Shown one piece after another: positions 23,901 to 38,768 of a DNA stretch of 64,000 nt. Numbering within the stretch: position 1 is the first letter of the stretch; each line of letters opens with the position of its first letter. A program made the position numbers and the translations under genes. Location: contig CM074860.1 of assembly GCA_037501455.1 (NCBI GenBank), positions 23,333,001 through 23,397,000 of the forward strand, given 5' to 3'. The stretch comes from Lantana camara (lineage: Eukaryota > Streptophyta > Magnoliopsida > Lamiales > Verbenaceae). Under the pieces are notes generated by a model. That model saw nothing but the letters and a program-made list of their open reading frames with translations, was not told where the DNA came from and did not search any database.

Positions 23901-26510
23901 TGTAACACCCTGGTTCCGGATGAACAGATAAGCATGCCACGTGTGAGTTTATGAGCATTAGGAATTTATTTTAATTCTTTAAATTTCTATTTTCCTACAT
24001 AACATCATAATTTTTATAAATTTCATATCACTATATTTATGTGAATTATATGAGTTTATATCATTTGCGGATTTATTTCATGACTTGGAAAACAATTGTT
24101 ACGTGAAATATTTACCGGAAGTGATTTAATTATTAAATTGTCCCTACATGATCATTATTTAAAATTCAAGGACTAGATTGTATAAATATTTCTTGGACTT
24201 AATTGGATTAATTGTCAAACCTTTATCCTTGATTTCATGACTTACAAACTTGAGGGAGTAAGTTACAATTTGTGGCATTTCACCAAATTCAAAAATGGTG
24301 AATCACGTTAAAATGGCTTCTCCATGTTTCCAAGATCATTTCATCAAAAATCGCCAACATATTTTCTTCTTTCTTGCTCTCGATTCATCTAAGGAGAAAA
24401 GGGAAAGAGATTTCATCAAATTCAATCAAGTTTTCAAGAAAACTTCAAGCTTTGAAGCTCAAGTTTCCATTTTCATCATCTTCTTCCATTTATTTTCTTC
24501 AAGGTATATGTGTGAGCTTCTATGTGAACCTTGATCATTTATATGGAGGCTAGGGTTTATGATTTTATGGAAAATATGGATTATATGTTGTGTGCTACTT
24601 GAATATGTGATTATAACTTGATTGGAAGCATGAATTCATGGAAAATTTAAGGTTATATGAGGAACTCTTGCATGAACTTGAAACTCTTGATTCTTGTTGA
24701 TCATGTAGGATTTAAGTGTTTTATGGAATATTATTGCATATTAAACATGTATGCATGTTGTTGCCCAGAAATTCTTACATTTTGATGTGTAAAACTTGGT
24801 GTTTTGGTTGGGTTGTGTTGTTGCCGTAGCCTTCCCCTGCTTCTGCTCTGTTTTTTCAAGTTGCAGAAGCTGGGAACGGCCCTTCCCACTTCAATGCATT
24901 ATGGGAACGGTCATTCCCATGCTTTTGAATCAAAACCGACGAGCGAACCTGGGAACGGCCGTTCCCATTTTGGGCTTTGGCCGGAAGGGTCGTTCCCAGT
25001 TAAACACGCCTTTTAATTTTATAAAACGTAGGGGCGTTTTCGGAGGGCAAGGGAACGACCCTTCCCATTTTGTACTGGGCACCACAACGGCCGTTCCCAG
25101 CTCTCTGGCAGAACAAAACCTACTGCCTAAAAATGTGATTTTGGGATTTTAATTCGTTCACTTCGAGGATCCCAAATTGCTATTATATGATTGATTACAT
25201 GCTAAAACAAGATGTTTTCATGCTACATTGTACATTGCTCGTCATCTCGTTGCATTTTCGCCGTTCATCATATTTGGTCCATTTTGAGTCAAGTCTCATG
25301 TATACACGTCTTGATTGCACAGATAACGAGGCCGTAGACGAGGAGCAGGCACCCTAGAGTATATCCTTGTCTTATTTTGTCACACAGGTGAGGCTTTGTT
25401 CTAGTTACATAGAACCCTTTATAACCCTTATGTGGAATTTCGACCAAAACCTATTATAATTATAAACGTTTTTTCAAAACGATTAATGATTTCAAGCAAG
25501 CCATGATTGTTCATGATTCAAACATGTTTTGGCGAGTACCATGATTGCACTTTGGGCACGAGGGTAGTGTCTTGAGCCAACCGGGAAGGCAAGGGCTGAT
25601 GGGTAACTCTTGCACTATCCTCACCACTTTGGGATCACCCCCGAAGCCACCAGGAGGTTTGGTGGTGGAAGGAGTCCCGTGCGTGGGAGTCATGTTCCCG
25701 ACGTACACCATGTCGTGGATGGTTGGGCCTTGCAAACCCACCATCACCCGGAGGAAGAAGGATTCATGAAATTGCTAATTGATCACACTAATTGAATTGC
25801 ATGATCACGTGTTAATTAATCAAGCAAGCATGTATTGTTCACGTTTGGTGTAAAGGTTGGAGAATTGCCCTCACTCGCCGGGCCACGTATTGAATGAAAT
25901 TGATTAAACAAAATATTAAACTTGATAGTTGTAATCTCGGGCAAAGAATAGTTGATTCTTGAAACTTATATTCTTTCATTTCCAAATCTTTACCCGAGGC
26001 TACAACTTGCATGTGACTTGTGTTATATATATTTATGCCCCTCACTCAGTCTTCGGTAGACTGACACCCTCACTTTTCAGGTACACCCGGTCATGCTAGG
26101 CGGGAGTCTGAGTCATGTTTTTCTTTCGGCCGAGTCTAGCATCGCATTTTCCATGTATTGATGTTCCCGGATTTATTATGCTATGATTACTATTATCTTT
26201 TGGAAACTTATACATGTATGATCTATAGGAGATGATAATGTATTGATACATGTTGGTACCTATTACTACTTATACTTTTAATGTATATGATGTAAATATG
26301 GTACCTATCAGTAATGATCATATAATGCTCCCGCTTTTGGATTTTCATGTATTGGATTTGTTTAAATTGGGGTGTAGTCCCGCCTAGCTAGATTGTTTCT
26401 TGCTTGTCACCCGTTCGCTATATGTTCGGTTTATGTACGGATTATCCATTTCGTATGTGGATCGGGCTATAATGCGGGGGATGTAGTGCCTTGGGGTTTA
26501 GGGTGCTACA
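23901..26510 (+). repeat. 3' LTR of element B (2610 bp, complete)
   Basis: TGTAACACCCTGG to GGGTGCTACA. Its last 100 bp, missing from the 5' copy, align with the LTR end of element A (CCCGCCTAGC, CCGTTCGC, GCGGGGGATGT, GGGTGCTACA). It carries the same hairpin cluster (24872-25100), including a perfect GGGAACGGCCGTTCCC at 24951-24966. It differs from the 5' copy at many sites, so B is much older than A. Confidence 0.93.
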
Positions 26511-26827
26511 CACTTTGAGCTCGAAATTTTGGATTCAAATTCTGACTTTTCCATTAGATTCATCTCGACGATTCGAGTCCAATGACACCAACCTTATATT
26601 TTTCTGAAGTCGTTCGAAAACCACCTATTTTAAAACCAATCCATGTGGACTAGTTATTTCTCGAATTAGTGTCGGATTTTGCCTTCTTTTTCCTCAAATA
26701 AGAACCGATCACAGCACACGCCTTTTTCATTCCCTTTTTCACGTTCAATGTGCAGCCAAGAAAGGAGGAAGAGGAACCCCAAACTCTACAAACCTTTGAG
26801 CTCAAAGTTCTTTACCGTTTCTCAACC
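26511..26827 (+). repeat. Element D: right part of the interrupted LTR
   Basis: After the CACTT duplication the text returns to LTR-type sequence: TTGAGCTCGAAATTTTGG and CGATTCGAGTCC parallel the GAGCTCGGGAACTCGG and CGAAGATTCAAG blocks of the element A LTR. It ends where copia RT sequence starts (about 26828), with no visible target duplication. Confidence 0.65.
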
Positions 26828-27790
26828 ATTGAAACTTCTGAAGAGTTATCAAATGCAATAAATTATTTAAAGAAAGAATTTGAAATGAAAGATCTTAGGA
26901 AAACAAAGTTCTGCATTGGTTTACAAATTGAACATTGCAGAGACGAAATATTTGTTCATCAATCAACATACACCGAAAATTTTTAAAACGATTTTATATG
27001 GATAAGACACATCCACTGAGTACCCCGATGCTTGTCAAATAACAAAAGATCCATTCTAACCTAAGGAAGATGATGAAGAAATTCTTGATCCTGAAGTACC
27101 ATATCTTAGCGCTATTGATAATACAAGACTAGACATAGCATTTTCAATTAGTTTACTATCAAGGTTCAGCTCATTCCCAACTCGAAGATATTGGAGTGAG
27201 ATTAAACAAATTTTTAGATATCTTCGAGGAACATCTGATATGAGCTTATTTTATTCATATGATTCTATTCTCCAATTGATTGGTTATGCAGATGCAGGAT
27301 ATCTATCTGATCCCCATAAAGCTCGATCTCAAACAGGTTATCTGCTCACAAGTGGAGGTACAGCTATATCATGGCGTTCGACAAAACAAACAATAGCTGC
27401 CACTTCTTCAAATCATGCAGAGATCATTACAGTTCACGAGGTAAGTCGTGAATGTGTTTTGGCTAAGATCAATGACTCAACAAATTCAAGAAGTGTGTCA
27501 TTTATCTTCAAGAGAGAAGGTCCCAACAGTGTTATATGAAGACAACACTGCATGCACTGCCCAATTAACTTGAGGATATATCAAAGGAGACATAATTAAC
27601 AAAGCATATTTCACCAAAGTTCTTTTTCACGCATAACCTTTAGAAGAAAGGAAACATAGATGTCCAACAAATATGGCCGAGTGATAATCTAGTCGATATG
27701 TTCACAAAAGCATTGCCTTGCACAACTTTTGAGAAGTTGATATACAAGATTGGGATGTGTCGATACGGAATATTAAGTGATGTCATCATG
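26828..27790 (+). pseudogene. Ty1/copia pol 3' fragment (RT C-term and RNase H)
   Basis: Opens with SEELSNAINYLKKEFEMKD and KFCIGLQIEH, typical of the end of copia RT. After frameshifts it continues with RNase H: GYADAGYLSDPHKARSQTGY, SWRSTKQT, SSNHAEI and YEDNTAC, in the usual order, down to a degenerate DMFTKALP-like C-terminus. At least two frameshifts and several stops are present. The 5' half of the element is absent. Confidence 0.88.
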
Positions 27791-27950
27791 AAGGGGAGTG
27801 GATACGTGTAGTACTCTTTTCCTTTACTGAGGTTTTGTCCTATTGGGTTTTCCCAGGAAGGTCTTTAACGAGGCAACCTAATATGCGTATTCCACAAGTA
27901 TATACTCTTTAGCAAGACTCATCAAATATCAATGGACATTGAAGGGGGAA

Positions 27951-28222
27951 TATTATAAATCAAGGATTTAATGAATGCCCATTGAATGAGCAATCACATA
28001 GTTTGTGGGATTGATAGTATCCCTAATTTTATGTCCTAATCGATTAGAGATTATTATTAGTCAATTTTTCCTTTTCTAGTATATTGTAATGCCTATAAAT
28101 TGAGGCTTATTGATGCATTGTAATTACACTCAAGAATTAATAATATCCCTCTCTTCTCCCTCAAATCTCTTAGTGTTATATTTATCTTGTTGTTCTTGCT
28201 TTTGTTTAATAATTTCATAACA
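27951..28222 (+). repeat. Copia 3' LTR, 272 bp
   Basis: Follows a polypurine tract (GAAGGGGGAA, 27941-27950). The end ATAACA mirrors the start if the first dinucleotide was TG and is now TA. It contains a TATA box (TATAAAT, 28094-28100) about 30 bp before CATTGTAATTACACTC. The 5' LTR is not in the window. Confidence 0.75.
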
Positions 28223-28863
28223 ATTAGTAAATTTACATAAATATCCATCACGTTCGTGATCCATAATACATCTCCTTTAAATATAATGAATATCATTTCA
28301 ATATAAACATGCATCTCAATATCTATAGAAAAATATTAGGCATGCATAAACACTACGCATGAAATTAGTTTATTATGAAAATATTAAAATATCATTAAAT
28401 GGAATTCTTTGGGGGAAAAAATATTAGATAGACGCAAAACTCAAATACTTACATCAAACCCCCTAAGAATTTCAATTCTTGTATTTACCCCCTTATTTTT
28501 GGGCTCTTTATTACATCTAACCCTGAGTTTTAGCATATTAAAGGTCAATTAGTAATATCGCATATTCCATTAAATTTATCGAACGAGATAACAGACGGGG
28601 GGGAGTTCGTAATTAGCCCTTTTTTCTTTTAACATTTTTGTTTTCCATATTAAAAGATTCCCTCTCATTTATAAGTTTTTATTCGGATTAAAATAAAAAA
28701 TCTTAAGTATTTCTACATCGTCTCTGTTATATTCTTCATAATTATTTTTTTGAGAGTTTGAATACATAACCCTTGTTGTGTAGAATTTTGTAGAATTCCT
28801 TCAAATTTTGATACGTGTCCTTTTTTTGTGTAAACAAATAATAAGTGATTGCAATTTAAATTA
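28223..28863. other. AT-rich spacer; nothing recognised
   Basis: No domain-bearing frame. It includes a stretch of GGGG-tract and CCCCC-tract text near 28460-28610 that may be old transposon debris, but no ends could be defined. Confidence 0.5.
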
Positions 28864-29255
28864 GGGGCAATTTTCAAAAACTTCCCATGGGCCGAAAAAA
28901 TTTTCGTTTGCTCTCCAGGTCCAAAAAAATTTTAGTTCACTCCCCAATTGAGATGCATAATTTGAATTTGCTCCCCAATTTTTGGGACAGATACCACATA
29001 TGGCGAAAAATATACTCCATATGACGATTTAGGTACACGATACACGATTCTTGAGTTTAATTACTCAAGAATCGTGTATCGTGTACCTAAATCGTCATAT
29101 GGAGTATATTTTTCGCCATATGTGGTATCTGTCCCAAAAATTGGGGAGCAAATTCAAATTATGCATCTCAATTGGGGAGTGAACTAAAATTTTTTTGGAC
29201 CTGGAGAGCAAACTAAAAATTAACTTCACAATTGAGGATTTTTTCATAATTCTCC
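28864..29255. mobile_element. Foldback MITE built on a ~300-bp near-perfect palindrome
   Basis: Arms of about 150 bp (28906-29055 and 29064-29213) are almost exact reverse complements, with an 8-nt loop centred at 29059/29060. The outer ends (GGGGCAATTTTCAAAAACTTCCCATGGG) resemble the MITE at 13336. The flanks ATTTAAATTA and GTTGAAATCA agree at 7 of 10 positions, so they may be a worn 10-bp target duplication. No coding content. Confidence 0.75.
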
Positions 29256-33904
<4,649 letters not shown>

Positions 33905-34339
33905 AATTGAAGGGGGCAAATGTTGGGTATGCGGAACACTTTGAGCTTGTAATGAAATGTTAGTGATTTATGGTCATGAAATGTGTGTGGAATGTGGATA
34001 AATAATGATGAGAAATCCTGTGAATGGAGTTTGCTTGGGTTTTGATCATTTGCACATGTATTTGCAGAGTTAAATTAGCGGATATATATATTATCAATAA
34101 AATAATCAGCTGTTTGCTCCTTATTCATAGTTGTTCCTCTATTTTATCTAAAGGGATAGTTACATATGCTCTAGATTTTTGGTGATTTTGCTCATTGTAG
34201 TCTAAGAACTAGTTTGTTTTTAACGAAATGATCATTGCAGTTAAGATGTATGTCCATTTTTAATGTTTATTTTGATATGTTAAAGGTTTGGTGTAATTCC
34301 AAGATCCTATAAATGTGCGGACTCATTAAGTAACTAGTA
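33905..34339 (+). other. 3' flank of the reductase gene with polyadenylation signal
   Basis: AATAAA at 34096-34101, about 190 bp past the stop, in an AT-rich context fitting a plant 3' UTR end. The rest to 34339 shows no feature. Confidence 0.5.
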
Positions 34340-34635
34340 GTGGTAGTTTACTCCCTAATGGCAAAAATTTTTGTACGGATTTTGTATTTTAAAATTTTAA
34401 TTTTGTTTGCACCTCATTTTGTGTAAAAATACTCGATTACTCTCCACATTATAAGAATGACATACAAACTATTTTGTTAACATAATACCTTAAATACACG
34501 ACTCCATACTTTTATTTTATATATTAATACTTCAAAATATAATTTTTATACTTTATAAGTAAAAATTAATTTTTATTTTATTATTATTATTATTATTTTT
34601 TTTTTGTAGCTAGATTTGGGGGTCAAAATTATATA

Positions 34636-34801
34636 TTTTTTTCCCCCGAAACAGGGACCCTCCCGAAGGACGGCAGCCCTCAAAGGGCACTACAATCACC
34701 GAGAACCAAGTCCACAAGAAAAGATGGTAAAATCAAACCACCATCGCAGGCCGGAGCCGCATTACGAGCTAACGAGTGAGCCACGACATTGGCCACTCTA
34801 A
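34636..34801 (-). mobile_element. 5'-truncated LINE 3' end inserted in MITE-like copy 1
   Basis: On the minus strand it reads RVANVVAHSLARNAAPACDGG, the conserved end of an L1-type RNase H, then a stop and a short trailer. The + strand T run at 34636-34642 is its A tail. Copy 2 of the host element (39085-39115) lacks this segment and reads straight through AAAATTAATTGTTGAT, which defines the insertion point. Confidence 0.8.
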
Positions 34802-34823
34802 TTGTTGATGTATATTTTTTAGT

Positions 34824-35020
34824 ATTATTCAGAAATGATAAAGTAACTAAATTTAAAATTAGAGTGTTGTTCATAAAAGTTAAAGTACTTACGTTTCAAA
34901 TTAGAGTGTTATTCAGAAACGATAAAGTATCTAAATTTAAAATTAGAGTGTTGTCCGTAAAAGTTAAAGTACTAACATTTCAAATTAGAGTATTATTCAG
35001 AAACATTAAAGTATCCAAAT
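34824..35020. repeat. Tandem repeat, 84-bp unit made of two ~42-bp halves
   Basis: ATTCAGAAA recurs at 34827, 34911 and 34995, exactly 84 bp apart. Within each unit a diverged half-unit containing GTAAAAGTTAAAGTACT sits between. Because 84 is a multiple of three, the frame stays open and reads as a 28-residue repeat. I treat this as a by-product of the repeat. Confidence 0.8.
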
Positions 35021-35270
35021 TTTAAATTAAACTATTATTCGTAAAAGCTAAAGTAACATTCAGGTTTAAACTTAAAGCTAAAAGCTAAAAGTACCCAAGT
35101 TTATAATTGGAGTATTGTTCAGAAATGCTAAAGTATTCAAATTTAAAATTAGAGTATTATTCGTAAAAGTAGGAGTGCTCAAGTTTAAAATTGAAATATT
35201 AAAATAAAAAGCCAAGAATAAAACAAGAAAAAATAAATAATTAAGTGTATTAAGTGTGGTTTTTTTTTTT

Positions 35271-35566
35271 CAGCTCAAGAGGATTGTATATATAGACTTT
35301 CAGGTGTTAAAAAATGGACTGATTTAAATTGTGACTGTTAGATAATTAATTCAGCATCAATGGGTTGTTTGTGGCCCCTGAATTAATATTTAGGTTTAAT
35401 ATCCTTGACTCTGCAGTTATATAGCCACACAACAGCCAATTTCAAATTTTGGGCCGACTTAGAGCGAATCTGGCCCAAAAAGATAGGCTCTGGGCTCGGA
35501 GGCGAGACTCCAAACTCCTAGCGATGATGCGCACGTGCGAAATACACCATCAAACGCCACAATCGT
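35271..35566. other. Spacer left of the gag-only element
   Basis: AT-rich to 35440, then a more GC-rich stretch with GGGCC and GGCTCTGGGCTCGG text. No gene seen. Confidence 0.5.
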
Positions 35567-35621
35567 TGTAGCACCCCACACGTGGCACGTACCTGTACGG
35601 ACGGACGAACGGGGTGTCACA
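35567..35621 (-). repeat. Left (3') 55-bp terminal repeat of the gag-only element
   Basis: Differs from the right copy at about three positions. Beside it at 35622-35636 is the + strand complement (CTCCCCCCTTTTAAA) of the polypurine tract. Confidence 0.85.
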
Positions 35622-37245
35622 ATCTCCCCCCTTTTAAAGAACTTGGTCCCCCAGGTTCCACTACTCAAGTTTCAAGCTCGAACAACTTACCGTATTCATC
35701 CCATGTTCGAGGTTCATGAAGTCTTGACAAGGATTAGCCCGGTAAAGTCTTCAAGCACAAGGGGTTTGATCGCTTCCTTGAAGTCTTGATGTAGTACTCC
35801 GTCACAAACTTGATCCGGGCTAAGAGCAGCTTGAATATCTCGCACGGTAGAAGGGTCTAAATGAGATTCATCACCAACCGTTTGATTCATTTTAAGCTAA
35901 CTCAAGAGTTCGAAGATATATGAGTAGCGGAGTTAATGAACTTGCACCTTGTTCTCAAGAGATCTCCCAAGAAGTGATATTCCAAGGTTCGTTGTACGCC
36001 TCGGAAGTCCATTGGAATCACGACCCTCAACTTCTGAGTAAACACTAACACGTTCACTCGGGGTTGTCTCTCGAGACAACTAATCACTCAACAAACATCG
36101 AACGCATACAACAAGCAAACAAATACGAACTAAATAACAAGTTAAGAATGCATGATGCTCATGCCATGAATGATTTGTGTATAGGTCGCCATTGTTTTCG
36201 AAGTTCTTGACATTAAGATGTTTAGTTGAGGAACCAAGGTTGATGTTGCAATGCTTGTGGTTCGAGATTCTTGGCTTAAGACTTCTTTTGACGAATCACC
36301 TGTCCGATCCTCAACCTCTTCACCCAACTTCAATTCTTAGTTACTACATTAGCCCCAAATAACTTCTCTTCGTCTCATTAGTAATCCCTTCTATAAGTGT
36401 GGGATTAAATTTGAATCCTCCCTCCTCGGAGTTGTCTTCCAAATCTCGATCAAATTTCAAACTCTCACCAAAATGGAACGATCAATTACATAGGATCCAT
36501 GAGGGTTTCCTTTAATAGCACCGCCATCTTCGTTTCTCCACTTTGCTCGTTTGAATCGTGGGTTAAATACCTTCACTTCTTAAGTTCGAGATCTAACATA
36601 TATTCTTGAACTCTGACTCAAATTTCTACTTCAACCCCTCTTTGAATATTCACTAATGAAAGAGTTGGTCTTAGTCCTTTCTCCGTGAGAATATCTTTGA
36701 AGCCTCAACCAGAATTTAAACTTCTTCGTAACTCGATCCTCAATGGTAGTAGCAAGGAATTTGGGCTACTTCTCTTTCTCTCGTTATCTTCATGATCTCT
36801 TCTTGATCCTTGTCCTCGTGGTCGTCTTTATTTTCTTTCACGCACTCGGTTGTATCCAAGAAGAACTTTCCACCAACAGAGAGTACTCACGTGGTTTGAA
36901 ATTCTTAGAACCGCTATTAAAAGAAACCCTCTCAACCTCCTGGTTAGAACAATCAAGATTCCCATATCAAGGCTCTTCCTTCTTATACGTTGTTCCCCCA
37001 TGAAAATACAAGAACCATCGAAGGTTTCCATATCAACTCTACCATTCCCATTTCCCGAATTACATGTTCGATCCGAGAATCGTTCTCTTGACGAAGTAGG
37101 TAGAGCAACTAGCTATCAAATAAACACTAACTTATGCATGTCGGGTTAAGAATGCAAATGTTATGCACGACTTGTCATCAATAAAACAACAAGGCAATAA
37201 TCAACAATTCACCCAAGGCACATATCATATGCAGTTATAGGAATA

Positions 37246-37485
37246 TTATATCATTGCATGAATGTACGTGCTATGAATGCAAGTACCTCTTTCTTTACCC
37301 TTAGGTTCAAGTTGAGCATTATCTCGAAGTCTCTGATCCCGTCTTCGTTGCTTATTGACTCTTGTTCGTTCCCACTCGAAAATCTTATACTTCGATGAAC
37401 CGCAAGCATAACATCTCTTCAACCAGTCCCAACATCCATCATATGTATGGTTGGTACCCCCATAATGAGCGCATGGTTGAAACAC
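37246..37485 (-). pseudogene. Second, decayed zinc-knuckle module of the gag-only element
   Basis: Reads CAHYGGTNHTYDGCWDWLKRCYACGSS, parallel to the knuckle pair in the neighbouring frame, but the second knuckle lacks its His and last Cys. It overlaps the end of the longer frame in another phase. The remainder of the element to 35640 shows no recognisable pol. Confidence 0.55.
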
Positions 37486-38107
37486 TCTTTTCTGATCGTG
37501 AGGTTTTCACGGTCTTAAGCTTCTTCCGTTGCCATTCCATAACTCGGGCACTATGTTGTGAGAGTTTTTTTCCCCTTTTTCTCTTCTTGCTCTCCTTTGG
37601 TCGAGGCGTTCCTTCATTCCGATCTAAATTCGATCCCATGCTAGTTTCCAGTTTGAGTTTCACTTCCTTACTCTTTTCTTTTAACTTCCTTGACTCGACT
37701 TTGAGAGCCTCCTGTGTCATCTTAGTCCACACATTAGGCTTGATTCCGGATGTTTCACTTTGGAGATCATTTCCAATTTTCTCCATGAACCTAGCCAATC
37801 TTTCAAACTCATTAGATTGCCCTTGGTTATGATGAGGACATGCTTGAATCTTGTGATCGGGAGCACTGCACTTGTAACATGTTCTCAACCGCTTTCTACA
37901 AGTCTCGTACGTATGGTTCAGTCCTTTATAATGAGTACACGAGCCTTGTTCTTTCCAAAGTGACGCGTTCAGTGACGGCAAAAGTTTCTTCTTAATAAAT
38001 CGAACCGTCTTGCCCCTCATATTGATAGTTTGATTAACAACGGGGTAACTTGAGGGCTTTGAGGAGCCTTCACCTTTAGTCAATCCGAGTCTCGATTTAG
38101 GGGCCAT
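37439..38107 (-). CDS. Gag-like protein with zinc knuckles (gag-only element)
   Basis: 222 codons from ATG at 38107. A basic N-terminus (MAPKSRLGLTKGEGSS) is followed by a degenerate first knuckle (CTHYKGLNHTYETC), a good CX2CX4HX4C knuckle (CYKCSAPDHKIQACP, about residues 75-90), a capsid-like segment (EFERLARFMEKIG, WTKMTQEALKVE) and a Lys/Arg-rich tail. Zinc knuckles before the capsid-like part is the reverse of the usual gag order, so this may be a rearranged gag. It could bind element RNA for packaging. Expression is unknown. Confidence 0.6.
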   Translation of the reverse strand: MAPKSRLGLTKGEGSSKPSSYPVVNQTINMRGKTVRFIKKKLLPSLNASLWKEQGSCTHYKGLNHTYETCRKRLRTCYKCSAPDHKIQACPHHNQGQSNEFERLARFMEKIGNDLQSETSGIKPNVWTKMTQEALKVESRKLKEKSKEVKLKLETSMGSNLDRNEGTPRPKESKKRKRGKKLSQHSARVMEWQRKKLKTVKTSRSEKSVSTMRSLWGYQPYI

Positions 38108-38416
38108 AGTTGACGAATTGGGTTATCGTTTGTACTCTTTATCCGAATAATCTAGGGAGCAAGAGATCAACCTACAATGCACAACTAGAGAAAGTATAAT
38201 GCGTGCGGTTAGTAAATGAGTGTGACACGTAATTGATGTAACAAGTGCACAAATAAGATGCAATGCAACAATTTATGAATTGAAACCACAATTAAAGCAC
38301 ATAGAACATAAGATTTCACATATCTTAATGCAATGCACACATTAACACGTTATTCCTAAGCCGTACAACCTATACTTGACAAAACTCGACACTAGAACTT
38401 CGGTTTTGCAACCTAG

Positions 38417-38429
38417 AGCTCTGATACCA
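38417..38429 (-). other. Primer binding site of the gag-only element
   Basis: The + strand AGCTCTGATACCA is the complement of TGGTATCAGAGCT, the initiator-Met tRNA priming site, eight bases inside the right terminal repeat. Confidence 0.9.
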
Positions 38430-38437
38430 CTTAACGA

Positions 38438-38492
38438 TGTAGCACCCCGCACGTGGCACGTACCTGTACGGACGGACGAATGGGGTGTCACG
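38438..38492 (-). repeat. Right (5') 55-bp terminal repeat of the gag-only element
   Basis: TGTAGCACCCCGC to GGGGTGTCACG on the + strand. The shared core GTGGCACGTACCTGTACGG is unchanged between copies. Confidence 0.85.
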
Positions 38493-38768
38493 ATCTTCCA
38501 AGCCTGGCCCACGGCCCAGGCCCATGCCCGTGGCCGTGCGCAAATGGTGCGATTAATTCACGCTCCAATAACGTATTAACTCCCATTTTCTCTCACCCTT
38601 TTAATTCTTTCCTCTAATAATTATTTTATATTCTTTTCCTTCTTTTTACCTCATATTATATAATCTATTATTTTTAATCATTATTTTACTAATATAATAT
38701 TATAATATTTATTGATTATAATTTAATAATAATATTAAAAATAATTATAAAAATATATTAATATAAGG
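38493..38768. other. Spacer
   Basis: Starts with a GC-rich GGCCCACGGCCCAGGCCC-type stretch, then turns strongly AT-rich. Nothing recognised. Confidence 0.5.

Larger units (their letters stand above)
14972..26510 (+). mobile_element. Element B: Ty3/gypsy chromovirus (Tekay/Del type), older, with a nested LTR
   Basis: Bounded by TGTAACGCCCCGG and GGGTGCTACA, with the 5-bp duplication CACTT on both sides (14967-14971 and 26511-26515), so both ends belong to one insertion. The 3' LTR is complete (23901-26510). The 5' LTR is complete only to 17457, where a second LTR (C) begins. The end of the B 5' LTR, the primer binding site and the gag start are missing. Coding order gag, protease, RT, RNase H, integrase and chromodomain-like tail is retained, but with several stops and frameshifts. 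Confidence 0.92.
34340..35270. mobile_element. MITE-like element, copy 1 (contains a LINE scrap and tandem repeats)
   Basis: Shares long stretches with 38769-39650, for example TTTCGTTAACATAATACHT-type text, ACTTTTATTTTRTATRTTAA and TTCAAAATATAATTTT, followed by repeated GTATTRTTCRTAAAAGTTAAAGTA modules. The copy at 38769 has CTCCCC-type inverted ends, so both belong to the GGGGAAT/ACTCCCC superfamily seen at 13336. The ends of this copy are poorly defined. Confidence 0.6.
35567..38492 (-). mobile_element. Gag-only retroelement with 55-bp terminal repeats (TR-GAG-like), 2.9 kb
   Basis: Both ends carry TGTAGCACCCC...GGTGTCAC(A/G) direct repeats of 55 bp (35567-35621 and 38438-38492). On the minus strand an initiator-Met primer binding site follows the right repeat and a polypurine tract precedes the left one, so the order is that of an LTR retrotransposon. 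The flanks ATCGT and ATCTT match at 4 of 5 positions. Inside are a gag-like frame and no protease, RT, RNase H or integrase. The 55-bp repeat looks like the first ~45 and last ~10 bases of a Tekay-type LTR fused together. Confidence 0.8.

Noticed and set aside
35680..37240. Pol remnants in the left half of the gag-only element
   Set aside because: I looked on the minus strand for RT, RNase H and integrase motifs and found none.
37362..37832. 156-codon + strand ORF opposite the gag-like frame
   Set aside because: Antisense shadow of the zinc-knuckle gag reading, hydrophobic and without a domain.
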